Below, in pieces: positions 26,368-35,459 of a DNA stretch of 64,000 nt. The notes below the pieces were generated by a model. That model was given only the letters and a program-made list of their open reading frames with translations, ran no database searches and had not been told where the DNA came from. Position 1 is the first letter of the stretch. Each line of letters opens with the position of its first letter. The translations under genes were made by a program, and so were the position numbers. This stretch comes from CAYSRJ01 sp964521865 (lineage in GTDB: Bacteria > Spirochaetota > B62-G9 > DRHN01), in NCBI GenBank assembly GCA_964521865.1, contig CAZFTJ010000012.1, positions 62,001 to 126,000 on the forward strand, in the 5' to 3' direction.

Positions 26368-27219
26368 ATGAAATTACTGCCGATGATCGAACTTATTCAG
26401 GATGCGGAGCAGAGGGGGTATGCGGTCTGCTCATTCTGTGCCTGGAGCATCGAATCTATGAAAACGATACTCGATACCGCACAGGAGATGCGTGCTCCTG
26501 TAATACTGATGAACGGGTGGGCAGAGTTCCCGATTATCAGTCCCGAAGTCTTCAGCGCAGCGGCGCATACCCTCATACAGCATTACACGGTACCGGCGAG
26601 CCTCCACCTCGATCACGGCCAATCGATAGAACAGGTGAAAGATTGCCTCTTTGCCGGATACACTTCAATTATGCTCGATTTTTCAGACAGACCGTTCGAC
26701 GAAAATGTACGCGCAATGAAGGATGTCGTAGCACTCTCACATCCGCTCGGCGTTACCGTTGAAGGCGAGCTCGGCGCCGTCGGCCGCGTAGGTGGAACAA
26801 CTTCTGAAGGAACCGACAGAGCCGCCCTCACAGATCCGGAGGACGCTGCAGCTTTTGTCCGCACATCCGGTATCGACCTGCTTGCGGTTTCAATCGGCAA
26901 TGCCCACGGAATGTACACAAAACTGCCGAAACTCGATTTTGAGCTTCTCGAACGGATTCATGCAGAAGCGCGCATTCCGCTCGTGCTTCACGGCGGATCC
27001 GGAACACCGCAGGAGGACCTGAAAAAGGCCATCGAACGGGGAATAAGGAAGATAAACGTTGCAAGTGAGCTGGTGAACGCAGTGCGGGAATCTCTTGCGG
27101 CACAGTGGGACGAAGGCAGGAACATGTGGATTTCACTCGCCTACGTTCCCGCGATGGAGTCCATGGCAAAGGTGCTGAGGAAATGGCTGCAAAAATCGGG
27201 GGCTGCAGGCAGAGCATAA
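26368..27219 (+). CDS. Class II (zinc) ketose-bisphosphate aldolase
   Basis: A 283-residue class II aldolase. Zinc and substrate residues appear in ASLHLDHGQS at about 77-86, GNAHGMY near 177-183 and LHGGSGTP near 209-216. GVTVEGELGAVGR is also diagnostic. It is close in length to GatY/KbaY/Fba short forms that cleave tagatose- or fructose-1,6-bisphosphate; the specific ketose is not certain. GGAG lies seven bases before the ATG. It is monocistronic and ends facing the DHOD-like gene across a hairpin. Confidence 0.85.
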   Translation: MKLLPMIELIQDAEQRGYAVCSFCAWSIESMKTILDTAQEMRAPVILMNGWAEFPIISPEVFSAAAHTLIQHYTVPASLHLDHGQSIEQVKDCLFAGYTSIMLDFSDRPFDENVRAMKDVVALSHPLGVTVEGELGAVGRVGGTTSEGTDRAALTDPEDAAAFVRTSGIDLLAVSIGNAHGMYTKLPKLDFELLERIHAEARIPLVLHGGSGTPQEDLKKAIERGIRKINVASELVNAVRESLAAQWDEGRNMWISLAYVPAMESMAKVLRKWLQKSGAAGRA

Positions 27220-27313
27220 GGCAAAGCGGGCGCATCTGCAATGGTGGATGCGGCTGCGTCAGACCGAACCGGTCGATCCGACCCGGCTCGCCGGCGGCAG
27301 ACCGAAGAGCCTC

Positions 27314-27334
27314 GTTCAGCCAGGTCGGCTGAAC
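27314..27334. repeat. GTTCAGCC hairpin between convergent genes
   Basis: GTTCAGCC-AGGTC-GGCTGAAC is an 8-bp stem between the aldolase and the DHOD-like gene. It shares arms with the hairpin repeats at 14007 and 28741 and may act as a bidirectional transcript end. Confidence 0.45.
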
Positions 27335-27339
27335 AGCAT

Positions 27340-28326
27340 CTACTCTATACCGACAAGCGCCCTGATGTACTGGAGCCGCTCATAGAGTTCCGGATTGCCG
27401 CTTTCCTCCCGGCTCAGGTTCCCGCGCATCTCATCGAGAGATTCGATTTTGTGCGCATCCATCCAGTCCGCTACTTCCCCGAGAAGCGTACCCATGTATT
27501 CGGTCCCGTTTTTATACAGGACAGAACAAACCTGAACAACCCGCGCTCCGGCGAGTACCTGCTTGATGACCTGCGCCCCGGTATGAACTCCGGTGGTTGC
27601 CGAAAGGTCGCAGTTGACACGATGCGCGAGCAGGGCTATCCATCTGAGCGGCAGACTCATTTCCGACATACTGCTCATCGGGTTGCCGGCAACGATTTTC
27701 CTTTTTTCAATATCGATGTCAAACTGATAAAAACGGTTGAAGAGGACGAGCGCATCCGCCCCTCTTCTGCACAGCTCGTATGCAAAATTTGAAAAGGAGG
27801 TGAAATAGGGACCGAGTTTTACTGCAACCGGCAGTTTTACCGAACCTTTTACTTTATCGAGAATTCTATAGTAGAGCTGTTCGACATCCTTGCCGTCTTT
27901 TTTGACATCCGCTGCAGAATATGCGATGTTGAGCTCTATTCCGTCGGCGCCTGCCGATGCAATCTGTTTTGCGTAATCCTTCCACCAGTTTGCCGACACG
28001 CAGTTCAGCGATGCAATTACGGGGATTGAAACCGCCTTCTTTGCTCCCTCGATAAGTCTCAGATTCTCGGACGGACCGAACTCCATACCCATTTTATGTA
28101 CGTAATCGTACGCCTCCGAGTGCCATGACGACCCGATGTGCTGCTCGAGACCACTCGCAATCTCCATCTTTACCTGCTCTTCAAAGATCGATTTCAAAAC
28201 AACGGCGCCGGCGCCGTTTTCAGCCAGACGACGAATGACGTTGATATCCCCGGTCAGACCGCTGCTCGCGGCCACAAGCGGGTTCTTCAGACTCAGGCCC
28301 ATATAGGTTGTTGAAAGATCTGCCAT
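27340..28326 (-). CDS. Dihydroorotate dehydrogenase-like flavoprotein
   Basis: A 328-residue TIM-barrel protein starting MADLSTTYMGLSLKNPLVAA, with GGGGAG five bases upstream; the frame is open 84 codons further but that part is non-coding in look. FMN-barrel motifs include KSIFEEQ, IPVIASLNC, GIELNI, VAVKLGP and TTGVHTG, the last near the FMN phosphate site. It resembles the 'DHOD-like' proteins often found in anaerobes, not a standard PyrD, and lacks an obvious DHOD active-site loop. Actual substrate unknown. A small CxxC protein is encoded 197 bases upstream on the same strand. Confidence 0.78.
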   Translation of the reverse strand: MADLSTTYMGLSLKNPLVAASSGLTGDINVIRRLAENGAGAVVLKSIFEEQVKMEIASGLEQHIGSSWHSEAYDYVHKMGMEFGPSENLRLIEGAKKAVSIPVIASLNCVSANWWKDYAKQIASAGADGIELNIAYSAADVKKDGKDVEQLYYRILDKVKGSVKLPVAVKLGPYFTSFSNFAYELCRRGADALVLFNRFYQFDIDIEKRKIVAGNPMSSMSEMSLPLRWIALLAHRVNCDLSATTGVHTGAQVIKQVLAGARVVQVCSVLYKNGTEYMGTLLGEVADWMDAHKIESLDEMRGNLSREESGNPELYERLQYIRALVGIE

Positions 28327-28438
28327 CAAAGCTCCCCTTGCTCTGTGCTCGATGCATTTACACCACAGGATTATTCTGCCCGCAATTCCAGTACCGTCGA
28401 AGAGCACCGTGTTTTCCGCGGAATGAAAGCGGGGGTTA

Positions 28439-28455
28439 TCCGGACGCTTCGCATC
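28439..28455. repeat. CCGGACGCTTYGC repeat, partial copy
   Basis: TCCGGACGCTTCGCATC preceded by AAGCGGGGGT, as is the copy near 26322 (which has AAGCGGGGGT at 26278). Lies in the gap between the small CxxC gene and the DHOD-like gene. Confidence 0.4.
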
Positions 28456-28523
28456 TTCTTGACCTGATCTGTCATAAAAACCCGTAATCTCTACACCGTA
28501 TCGGCCCCACACATCGCCGCTTC

Positions 28524-28709
28524 TTACAGCTTCTCCGGCGCACAGAGATTTTTTCCCTCTGCCGCAACACGGCCGCATGCCTTGCAGACGTACCTGCCGT
28601 TCTTCACAAGCTTCTTATAATCATCGAAACTATTCATTAAAAAACCCACATTCTGCAGGTAGCAGAGGTGTTCTTCATGACCTGCATGGGGCATCTTGAC
28701 CTCGGCCAT
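28524..28709 (-). CDS. Small CxxC zinc-ribbon-like protein (61 aa)
   Basis: A 61-residue protein with a strong GGGAGG ribosome site before MAEVKMPHAG. The C-terminal half has C42-x2-C45 and C56 plus C16 and several histidines (H9, H11, H14), which could bind zinc or an iron-sulfur cluster. VKNGRYVCKACGRVA is typical of small ribbon proteins annotated without function. It is probably co-transcribed with the DHOD-like gene. Confidence 0.65.
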   Translation of the reverse strand: MAEVKMPHAGHEEHLCYLQNVGFLMNSFDDYKKLVKNGRYVCKACGRVAAEGKNLCAPEKL

Positions 28710-28740
28710 TTTTATTCCTCCCGCCTATCATTTATTTGAC

Positions 28741-28826
28741 CAGCCGGTCCGAGGCCGGCTGAACGGGGCCCGCCGCGTTCGGCCGAACGCAACCTAACAA
28801 CGAATTGAATCCGCAAGCCCCGATAT
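28741..28826. repeat. Intergenic hairpin repeat, copy B
   Basis: CAGCCGG...CCGGCTG (28741-28761) followed by AACGGGGCCCGC, then a perfect 16-bp palindrome GCGTTCGGCCGAACGC at 28775-28790, then CCGCAAGCCCCGATAT at 28811-28826. The first and last parts match copy A near 14007-14110. The whole stretch 28710-28997 between the small CxxC gene and the NAPRTase gene holds no gene that I can see. Confidence 0.55.
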
Positions 28827-28997
28827 GCTTCTCGGAGTATCCGCTTCTTGAACGCTACATAAGCTTTATAACCCATAATAATTCTTTTGTCAATTACATA
28901 AGCTCTTTTCCATAAAAAAAATCCGAAGCCCGGTGAAAAAATCGCATATCCCCTCCCCGCTCGGAAAGAAACAGACGAAGGCTGTGCACCGGCGGCA

Positions 28998-30029
28998 CTA
29001 CACCTCTTCGAGCTCGGGGTTCGGTCTATACTCCCTGCCCGCCTTGGCGCACGGCTTCCCGTCCGTCATCACCACATCGGCGGTAAAGTCGATCCTCTTT
29101 CTGAGGAAAGCAGAGCCGACACCCACACCGTCAAACGGCACATGCAGGCGTACAAATTTTCCGATTTTTTCCGGATTGAATCCGCCGCTTACGATAATCT
29201 TTACCCATCCGAATCCTTCCGAGTCGAGAGCGTCTCTGAGCCTTGTCACAAGCTCCGGGCATACACCGAACGAATCGTCTTTTGTTACGGAAATATCGCG
29301 CATATCGCCCGCCGTATCGAGCCGCACCCCCCAGAGTGCCTCGCCGAAGTAGCGTGCGACATTGAGGCTTGCTCCTATACAGTCGTTGTCAAAATCGACA
29401 AGTGCAATGAGGTTCACTTCATCCGGCATATGCCTCCTGAAGGCCTTGCAGGCTTCGAGGGTATCTCCGCGGTATGCGGCAATCAGCCCGTGTGGAATCG
29501 TCCCGATGCCCGGTGTATCGAAATACAGGCCGTTTGCATCGGTGGATACACCGTGTGCGCCGCCGATCACCGCAGCATACCCATCCGCCGGCTGCACGGT
29601 GTAGTGGTCAAACCTCGAGGCGAAAAACAACACCGTTTTTCCCTCCGCGGCATCAACCGCTTCACGCACCGCCGTTGCAACGGACGTTCCCCGCGAGAGA
29701 GTGCCCAGGTAGACGGTTTCAAGATGTGCAAAATCGGCGTACTCCCCTTCGATAAGAAGAACCGTGTCGTCCCTTGCCACAGCATCGCCGTCATGCAGGG
29801 CGCTGATCCTGAGATGGCCGTGAGAACAGAGCTTCAGCACTGTGATGGCCTCGTCGATGCCGCACAGTACCCCGCTGTCCCTGGCGAATACCTGCATGAC
29901 GACCCGCACCCGGTTTGTGTCCCTGACGAGGATTTCCCTGGTCCTGTTGAAATAGGCATCGGTGAAAAAACCGCTCTTTATCCGTTCGACTGATATGTTA
30001 AATATGTCGGGAGAAAGCCTTTCTTTCAT
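28998..30029 (-). CDS. pncB: Nicotinate phosphoribosyltransferase family protein
   Basis: A 343-residue protein of the NAPRTase/QPRTase fold. Typical stretches are KSGFFTDAYFNRTREIL at the N-terminus, TLSRGTSVATAVREAV, GGAHGVSTDANG, PHGLIAAYRGDT, LVDFDND and the phosphate-binding VSGGFNPEKI. It joins phosphoribosyl pyrophosphate to nicotinate in NAD salvage in the characterised members. The short length puts it in the compact bacterial/archaeal branch. GAGGAGG lies six bases before the ATG. Upstream, about 100 bases separate it from the ACT gene on the same strand. Confidence 0.8.
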   Translation of the reverse strand: MKERLSPDIFNISVERIKSGFFTDAYFNRTREILVRDTNRVRVVMQVFARDSGVLCGIDEAITVLKLCSHGHLRISALHDGDAVARDDTVLLIEGEYADFAHLETVYLGTLSRGTSVATAVREAVDAAEGKTVLFFASRFDHYTVQPADGYAAVIGGAHGVSTDANGLYFDTPGIGTIPHGLIAAYRGDTLEACKAFRRHMPDEVNLIALVDFDNDCIGASLNVARYFGEALWGVRLDTAGDMRDISVTKDDSFGVCPELVTRLRDALDSEGFGWVKIIVSGGFNPEKIGKFVRLHVPFDGVGVGSAFLRKRIDFTADVVMTDGKPCAKAGREYRPNPELEEV

Positions 30030-30127
30030 GCCGCCTCCTCTTTCAGAGTTCGATGCATACCGGCCCCGCCGGTCCGTACAGGCAACGGCACGGCCCCGTC
30101 GATTGAGGGTCGGAATCCGGTACAGGG

Positions 30128-30556
30128 CTACAGGTTGTGCAGCTCCTTCTTTGTCAGCGTATGGTACCCCCCGCTCCTGATCACCTGCTGCGCCTTTTCA
30201 AAATCATCGACCTCCAGAATCAAAACAGCCTTTTCTTCACTCTGCAGAATAAAACCGTACGCATTTGCCACATTGATACTGCTTCGGTTGAGATACTCCG
30301 TGACATCGGCGAGCGCACCCGGCTTGTCTTCAATTACTATTGCGATGACATTCTGCCGCGACACGCTCAACCCCTCTTTTGAAAGCGCTCTGTACGCCTT
30401 GTCGGGATCGTTCGTAATTATGTTGATGAGGCCGTACTCCCCCCGGTCGGATATGGTAACGGCCCTGATGTTGAGACCGTTGTCTCCCAGTATTCGGGCG
30501 ATTTTCGATATTCTCCCCGGTCTGTTTTCAACAAATACCGTAACCTGTGATGCCAT
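30128..30556 (-). CDS. Tandem ACT domain protein
   Basis: A 142-residue protein made of two ACT domains, VTVFVENRPGRISKIARIL and IAIVIEDKPGALADVTEYL, each with the conserved PGx loop that binds small ligands, often amino acids. The start is the ATG with GGGAGG six bases upstream. It follows the phenylacetate-CoA ligase gene by about 90 bases; ACT proteins of this kind are commonly found next to paaK in anaerobes and are thought to regulate it or sense its substrate. Confidence 0.8.
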   Translation of the reverse strand: MASQVTVFVENRPGRISKIARILGDNGLNIRAVTISDRGEYGLINIITNDPDKAYRALSKEGLSVSRQNVIAIVIEDKPGALADVTEYLNRSSINVANAYGFILQSEEKAVLILEVDDFEKAQQVIRSGGYHTLTKKELHNL

Positions 30557-30647
30557 GTTTACCCTCCCGTTATTTCCTGCGTGCGCTCCAAAACCACAGC
30601 ACCAAATCGTGTAAGAAGCCTCCATACCCTCCCGCCGTAGAATGGGG

Positions 30648-31946
30648 CTAATCCACTCCCGTAGTACGCTTATCCACCACCCTGATCGCCTTGCCCTCGC
30701 TTTTCGGCAGCGAATTGGGCTCCACCAGGACCACATGCGGTGTTATGAGAATCTCGTTCTTCAGATTTTCCGCCACCTTTCTCTTGAGGCTTTCAAGCTC
30801 GCTTGCCCTGCCGTGAAATATCTCCTGCCGTACCTCGACCTTCACCTTGATGGCATCGAGATAGTTCACACGCTCGAGCTCGATCAGGTAGTTGTGCCCC
30901 ACTTCCGGCATGTCCATCAGCACCTTTTCGATCTGCATGGGGTATATATTCACCCCTTTAATGATGAGCATATCGTCGCTTCGGCCCTTGATGCGGGATA
31001 TTCTCCGGTGCGTTCTCCCGCACGAACAGGGTTGTGTATACACCGACGCAATATCCCCGGTCCTGTACCGGATAATGGGCATACCCTCCCGCATGAGGGT
31101 GGTCAAAACCAGTTCCCCCTCCCGGCCGTCTTCCAGACTCTCACCTGTCACGGGTTCGATCACTTCCAGAAAATAGCTGTCTTCCCACAGATGCATACCG
31201 TCCTTTTCAGTACACTCGAATGCAACCCCGGGACCGTTCATTTCGGACAGTCCGTAGGAGTTGAACGCATCGAGTCCGTACAACTCCTCTATCTTTTTCC
31301 GTATCTCGTTCGAATACGGTTCAGCGCCGAGAAATGCGATTCTCAGATTCAGGTCCTTTCGCGGATTCACCCCTAAATCCTCGCATATCGAATAGAGATA
31401 AAGCGCGTAGCTCGGCGTTATGTGAATGACCGTAGTGTGGAAATCCTTCATGAGTCTGATCTGCCTCTTCGAATTGCCCGATGAGGCGGGGATGGTAAGC
31501 GCACCGAGCCGCTCCGATCCGTAGTGCAGGCCGAGACCGCCGGTGAACAGGCCGTACCCCATCATATTCTGGAAGACATCCCCCCTGCGTACACCCGTCA
31601 TATACATGCTTCGGGCGACGAGCTCGGTCCACCCGTCGATATCCCGGCTGGTATGATAGATCACCGTTGCCCGTCCGGTCGTTCCGGATGAGGAATGAAG
31701 TCGTATTACGTCCTCCAGCCCGACGGTGAGGAACCCGTCCGGAAAGCCTGCACGAAGGTCCTGTTTCGACGTAAGCGGAATATCCTTCACATGTGCGATG
31801 CTTTTAAGCCCATCCGGCAGCCTCTTCCGATAGAATTTCGAATGCCGCGCCCTCTGAATGACCTGGTTGAAGCGTTCCAGCTGAAGGCGCCCGAGCTCCT
31901 TCGGCGCGATCGTTTCAAGCTCTCTGTTCCAGTATGTATCGTCCAT
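30648..31946 (-). CDS. paaK: Phenylacetate-CoA ligase
   Basis: A 432-residue adenylate-forming ligase of normal PaaK length. The P-loop is HSSSGTTGRATVIYHT near residues 84-99; AFLGAEPYS, NSYGLSEMNGPG, IRYRTGDIA and GRSDDMLIIKGVNIYP follow in the expected order, with the C-terminal catalytic lysine in PKSEGKAIRV. It activates phenylacetate or a related aryl acid with ATP and CoA. With the ACT gene downstream it fits amino-acid (for example phenylalanine) fermentation, although no indolepyruvate oxidoreductase is within the window. Confidence 0.9.
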   Translation of the reverse strand: MDDTYWNRELETIAPKELGRLQLERFNQVIQRARHSKFYRKRLPDGLKSIAHVKDIPLTSKQDLRAGFPDGFLTVGLEDVIRLHSSSGTTGRATVIYHTSRDIDGWTELVARSMYMTGVRRGDVFQNMMGYGLFTGGLGLHYGSERLGALTIPASSGNSKRQIRLMKDFHTTVIHITPSYALYLYSICEDLGVNPRKDLNLRIAFLGAEPYSNEIRKKIEELYGLDAFNSYGLSEMNGPGVAFECTEKDGMHLWEDSYFLEVIEPVTGESLEDGREGELVLTTLMREGMPIIRYRTGDIASVYTQPCSCGRTHRRISRIKGRSDDMLIIKGVNIYPMQIEKVLMDMPEVGHNYLIELERVNYLDAIKVKVEVRQEIFHGRASELESLKRKVAENLKNEILITPHVVLVEPNSLPKSEGKAIRVVDKRTTGVD

Positions 31947-32008
31947 AGCAACCCTTTCCGGCAGTACGTGTTCTTACGCTCTGCATACGGATACCGTCAG
32001 CACTCCGC

Positions 32009-34393
32009 TCATTTTTTTAATGTGACTATCGTGCACCCGAACCCGCCCTGTTCCGGCCGCGCGTATTCGATCTTCTGGACGAATTTTAAATTCTTCAACC
32101 TGTCTCGAACGCCCTGCCTGAGCACACCGGTCCCGAGTCCGTGTATTATATACACAGTATCGAGATTATTCAAGACCGCACTGTCAAGAAACCTGACAAG
32201 CTCGCTCATTGCCTCCTCATACCGCATTCCCCGCAGGTCGCATTCGTATTGACGGTCGGAAGGCGAAACGTCCCAGGACCCCTCCCGCTTTCCCGCCGCC
32301 CTCTTTACCGATCCGTATATGTTTTGCCTGTCGACACTCATTCTGAAACTGCCTGCCTGCACCACGGCTCTGTTTTCGTCCAGCCCGAGCACTGTGCCTT
32401 CGATATCTCCGCCGCCGTCGCTCCTGAAACGAATGTAATCGCCGACTCCGTAGGCGGATACAACTTCTTCCAGACTCTCATCTCCCGGCCGGGATCCGGT
32501 TTGAACCTGCTCCGAAAACTCCCTCTCGACCGCGTGAAGCTCATCCTGCGCCTTTTTTATCTCCCGTCTCTCAGCAGCCTTTTCACGGACCTCTCTGACG
32601 GCCGCTTCAAGTCTCTTCCTGTATTCCGAAAGCATGCCGGCAAGCTTGTTTTCATACTCGGCTGAAATATATCGTTCTCTCTCGACGAGCTTCTCTTTTC
32701 GTTCGCTGTTCATCTGAATCAGCTCCCTGAGCGCCGATTCCTCATGTGCCAGTCTTTCCTCTCTTTTTTTCAAATCCCTTTCCAGGACTGTAAGCTTCCT
32801 GAAAACCGTATCGGCAGACCTGTCCTCCTCGCTGAGGTAGGCGGCTGTTTTGCCCAGTATTTCCCGATTGAGGCCGAGATGCCTCGCGATCTCCAGGGCA
32901 TTGCTCCTTCCCGGTATCCCCATGATGAGTCGATAGGTCGGCCTGCAGGTTTTTGGATCGAACTCCACGGACGCAACCTGCACGGTGCTGTTTTCGAGGG
33001 CATACATCTTGATAAAACTGAAGTGAGTGGTAACGACGGTAAGAATGTTGTGCGAAATCAGATAGTCGAGCACTGCCGCGCCCAGCGCCCCGCCTTCGAC
33101 CGGATCGGTACCCGCGCCGAGCTCATCGACAAGGACGAGGCTTTTTTCATCGGCATCGGCGATAATCGCCCTGATATTCTTTATATGCCCTGAAAATGTC
33201 GAAAGCGACTGCTCGATCGACCCTTCATCTCCGATATCGGAATACACGGATGTAAAAATACCGGTGCGCATTTCCTTCGCCGGAACCGGTATACCCGACT
33301 GCGCAAGCAGAACAAACAGGCCGATCATCTTCAGGGTGACGGTTTTCCCGCCAGTGTTCGGGCCGGTAATGACGGTTGCTTTTACTGCGGGGTCGCAGCT
33401 GAAGCTGACGGGAACCGCGGTTTCCTTCAGCAGAGGGTGCCTCCCGTCTTCGATGACTATTTCACGCGCGTCGCTGAATTCGGGAAGCGTACAACCCAAA
33501 TCCCGTCCGAATGCGGTTTTTGCCGACAGGATGTCGAAATCGGCGAGAAACTCCTGGATATTCTGCAAATCCCCGCTTTTTTTGCGCACCGCCTTTGTCA
33601 ATGCAATGAGTATCTTTCGAAGCTCCTGCTCATACTCGCGCTGGAGCAGCCGTATGCTGTTGTTTTTTTCTACAACGGGGAAGGGTTCTATGAAAAGTGT
33701 TTTTTCACTGCCCGAGGAGGCGTGCACCACACCGGGCACCCTGCTCTTGAACCCCTGCTTGACCGGAATGACGTACCGGTCGTCTCTGATGGTGATATGG
33801 CGGTCCCGAATATACTGCTTCGCGTCGGGCGCGTGCAGGTACCCTTCGAGCAGGGCTTCCACTTCCCGCCTCAGTGCATCCATTTTGTCAACGATATCTC
33901 TGAGCTTCGGGCTCGCATTATCCCGTACTCCCCCATGCTCATCGATCGCCCGGTCGATTTTATCCTTCACATCGAGAGGAACCTGCACAGCCCGGGCTTC
34001 GGCACAGAGGAGAGGCGCCTTTTCTTTTATTTCCGAAAACTGCCTCTTGAGAGCGCAAGCCGCCTCAATATTTTCACGTATGCGTACAAGCTCTCCGGAA
34101 GAAAGCAGGCTCTCCGCAACGGCGGCTCTTTTGAGCATACCGGCCACATTCCTGTACGTGCCGGATCGAACCGCAGCGCCTGCATCCGTTAAATCCTTCA
34201 GCTCTTTGAGGCGGGTACATTGAAGGAGAAGAATTTTGCTGTCGGTGGCCGGTTTCTGGGAAAGAAGCTTCCTGCGGGAATACTCCGAACAACAATTTTT
34301 CCCTATAATACGAAGTACCTTTGCATACTCGAGTCTTTTCAGATCGAACACAGTGAAAGAATAGCGAGAATTCCAACTGAGCGTCAACCGCAT
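32009..34393 (-). CDS. mutS2: Endonuclease MutS2
   Basis: A 794-residue MutS2. The core and clamp helices are followed by Walker A GPNTGGKTVTLK, Walker B LVLVDELGAGTDP and STFSGHIKN. A long coiled-coil segment (about 520-650) and a C-terminal Smr nuclease domain with DLRGMRYEEAM and IIHGLGTGVLRQ complete the protein. MutS2 acts in suppressing recombination or rescuing stalled ribosomes in characterised species. The ATG is one base after the Xer stop. It lacks a clear ribosome site, and the family's usual N-terminus starts near a GTG about 14 codons later, so the start is uncertain. Confidence 0.9.
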   Translation of the reverse strand: MRLTLSWNSRYSFTVFDLKRLEYAKVLRIIGKNCCSEYSRRKLLSQKPATDSKILLLQCTRLKELKDLTDAGAAVRSGTYRNVAGMLKRAAVAESLLSSGELVRIRENIEAACALKRQFSEIKEKAPLLCAEARAVQVPLDVKDKIDRAIDEHGGVRDNASPKLRDIVDKMDALRREVEALLEGYLHAPDAKQYIRDRHITIRDDRYVIPVKQGFKSRVPGVVHASSGSEKTLFIEPFPVVEKNNSIRLLQREYEQELRKILIALTKAVRKKSGDLQNIQEFLADFDILSAKTAFGRDLGCTLPEFSDAREIVIEDGRHPLLKETAVPVSFSCDPAVKATVITGPNTGGKTVTLKMIGLFVLLAQSGIPVPAKEMRTGIFTSVYSDIGDEGSIEQSLSTFSGHIKNIRAIIADADEKSLVLVDELGAGTDPVEGGALGAAVLDYLISHNILTVVTTHFSFIKMYALENSTVQVASVEFDPKTCRPTYRLIMGIPGRSNALEIARHLGLNREILGKTAAYLSEEDRSADTVFRKLTVLERDLKKREERLAHEESALRELIQMNSERKEKLVERERYISAEYENKLAGMLSEYRKRLEAAVREVREKAAERREIKKAQDELHAVEREFSEQVQTGSRPGDESLEEVVSAYGVGDYIRFRSDGGGDIEGTVLGLDENRAVVQAGSFRMSVDRQNIYGSVKRAAGKREGSWDVSPSDRQYECDLRGMRYEEAMSELVRFLDSAVLNNLDTVYIIHGLGTGVLRQGVRDRLKNLKFVQKIEYARPEQGGFGCTIVTLKK

Positions 34394-34394
34394 T

Positions 34395-35459
34395 TTATGC
34401 CGACGCTGTGCCTCCGGACGAGCGGTGCTTTTTAGCCTCCTCCATGTTTTCAAGAGGATGGTACTTTTTATGGAAATCAACGAGCGTGCCCCGGTCGAGA
34501 TGTGTGTAGATCTGTGTGGTTGAAATATCCGCGTGCCCGAGAAGCTCCTGTACGAAACGCAGGTCCGCACCGTTCTGGATGAGGTGGGTGGCAAAAGAGT
34601 GCCTCAGTATGTGGGGTTTGATATTTTTTTTAATGCCGCTTTGAGCAGCATACCGTTTGAGTATCTTCCACAGCCCTTTCCTGCTCAACTCCTCCCCGCG
34701 GAAATTGAGAAAGAGTCGGTCAGATAGCCTACCTTTCAGGATTTCTCCCCTGCTCCAGTCCACATACACCGTCAAAAAAGCGTGAAGGCGCTCACCGAAC
34801 GGCACGATTCTCTCCTTTCGGCCCTTTCCGAACACCAGCAGAAACCTCTCGTCGAGATGCACACTCTGCATTGTCAGGTCGCATACCTCCGAAACCCGCA
34901 GGCCGCAGGAATACATGAGCTCCAGTATCGCCCGGTCTCTGCATCCGAGCACAGCGGACGAATCCGGCATATTGAGGAGGAGCTCCACCTCCTCGAGTGT
35001 TAGATACTCGGGAGGATTCAGCGCTGTTTTCGGATTCGATATATGAACGGTCGGGTCGTGACGCACGGCGTTTTCGCCGATAAGAAACCGGTAGAATGCC
35101 CTGAGCGTCGATATGTAGCGCGACAGTGTTCTGTGATGGAGGCCCGACTTTCTGCAAAAGGAGAGGTATTCGATGAGCCTCAGGCGGCTGATTTCAAAGA
35201 TACTTCCTTCGGCTTTGTCCTGAAGGCCTCGGTCGATTTCAGCCGTTTTGGGCGCACTGCTTTCAGAATCCCCGTCGGCCGGAGCCCGGAGCCCATGCTC
35301 ACGCTGTGTGCTTCCTCCGGTCGCCTCCAGGTAGGCGAGAAACAGATTCAGATCGGTTTTATAGGAATTTACCGTATTCCGCGAAAGATTTTTTTCGAGG
35401 TAGAGGTGATCCAGAAAACGGTTCATCAGCAAACGATACTTTTCACCGTAAGAGCTCAC
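34395..35459 (-). CDS. Tyrosine recombinase of the XerC/XerD family
   Basis: A 354-residue recombinase, longer than the usual 300. Catalytic residues are all present: Arg in SCGLRVSEV, Lys in GKGRKERIVP, HxxR in HILRHSFATHL, then LGHADISTTQIYTH with the nucleophilic Tyr. The start is a GTG overlapping the radical SAM stop (GTGA). Residues about 47-85 form a Ser/Gly/Glu-rich insert within the N-terminal SAM-like domain, absent from standard XerC/D. It probably resolves chromosome dimers at dif, in keeping with its place next to the cell-division genes. Confidence 0.88.
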   Translation of the reverse strand: MSSYGEKYRLLMNRFLDHLYLEKNLSRNTVNSYKTDLNLFLAYLEATGGSTQREHGLRAPADGDSESSAPKTAEIDRGLQDKAEGSIFEISRLRLIEYLSFCRKSGLHHRTLSRYISTLRAFYRFLIGENAVRHDPTVHISNPKTALNPPEYLTLEEVELLLNMPDSSAVLGCRDRAILELMYSCGLRVSEVCDLTMQSVHLDERFLLVFGKGRKERIVPFGERLHAFLTVYVDWSRGEILKGRLSDRLFLNFRGEELSRKGLWKILKRYAAQSGIKKNIKPHILRHSFATHLIQNGADLRFVQELLGHADISTTQIYTHLDRGTLVDFHKKYHPLENMEEAKKHRSSGGTASA

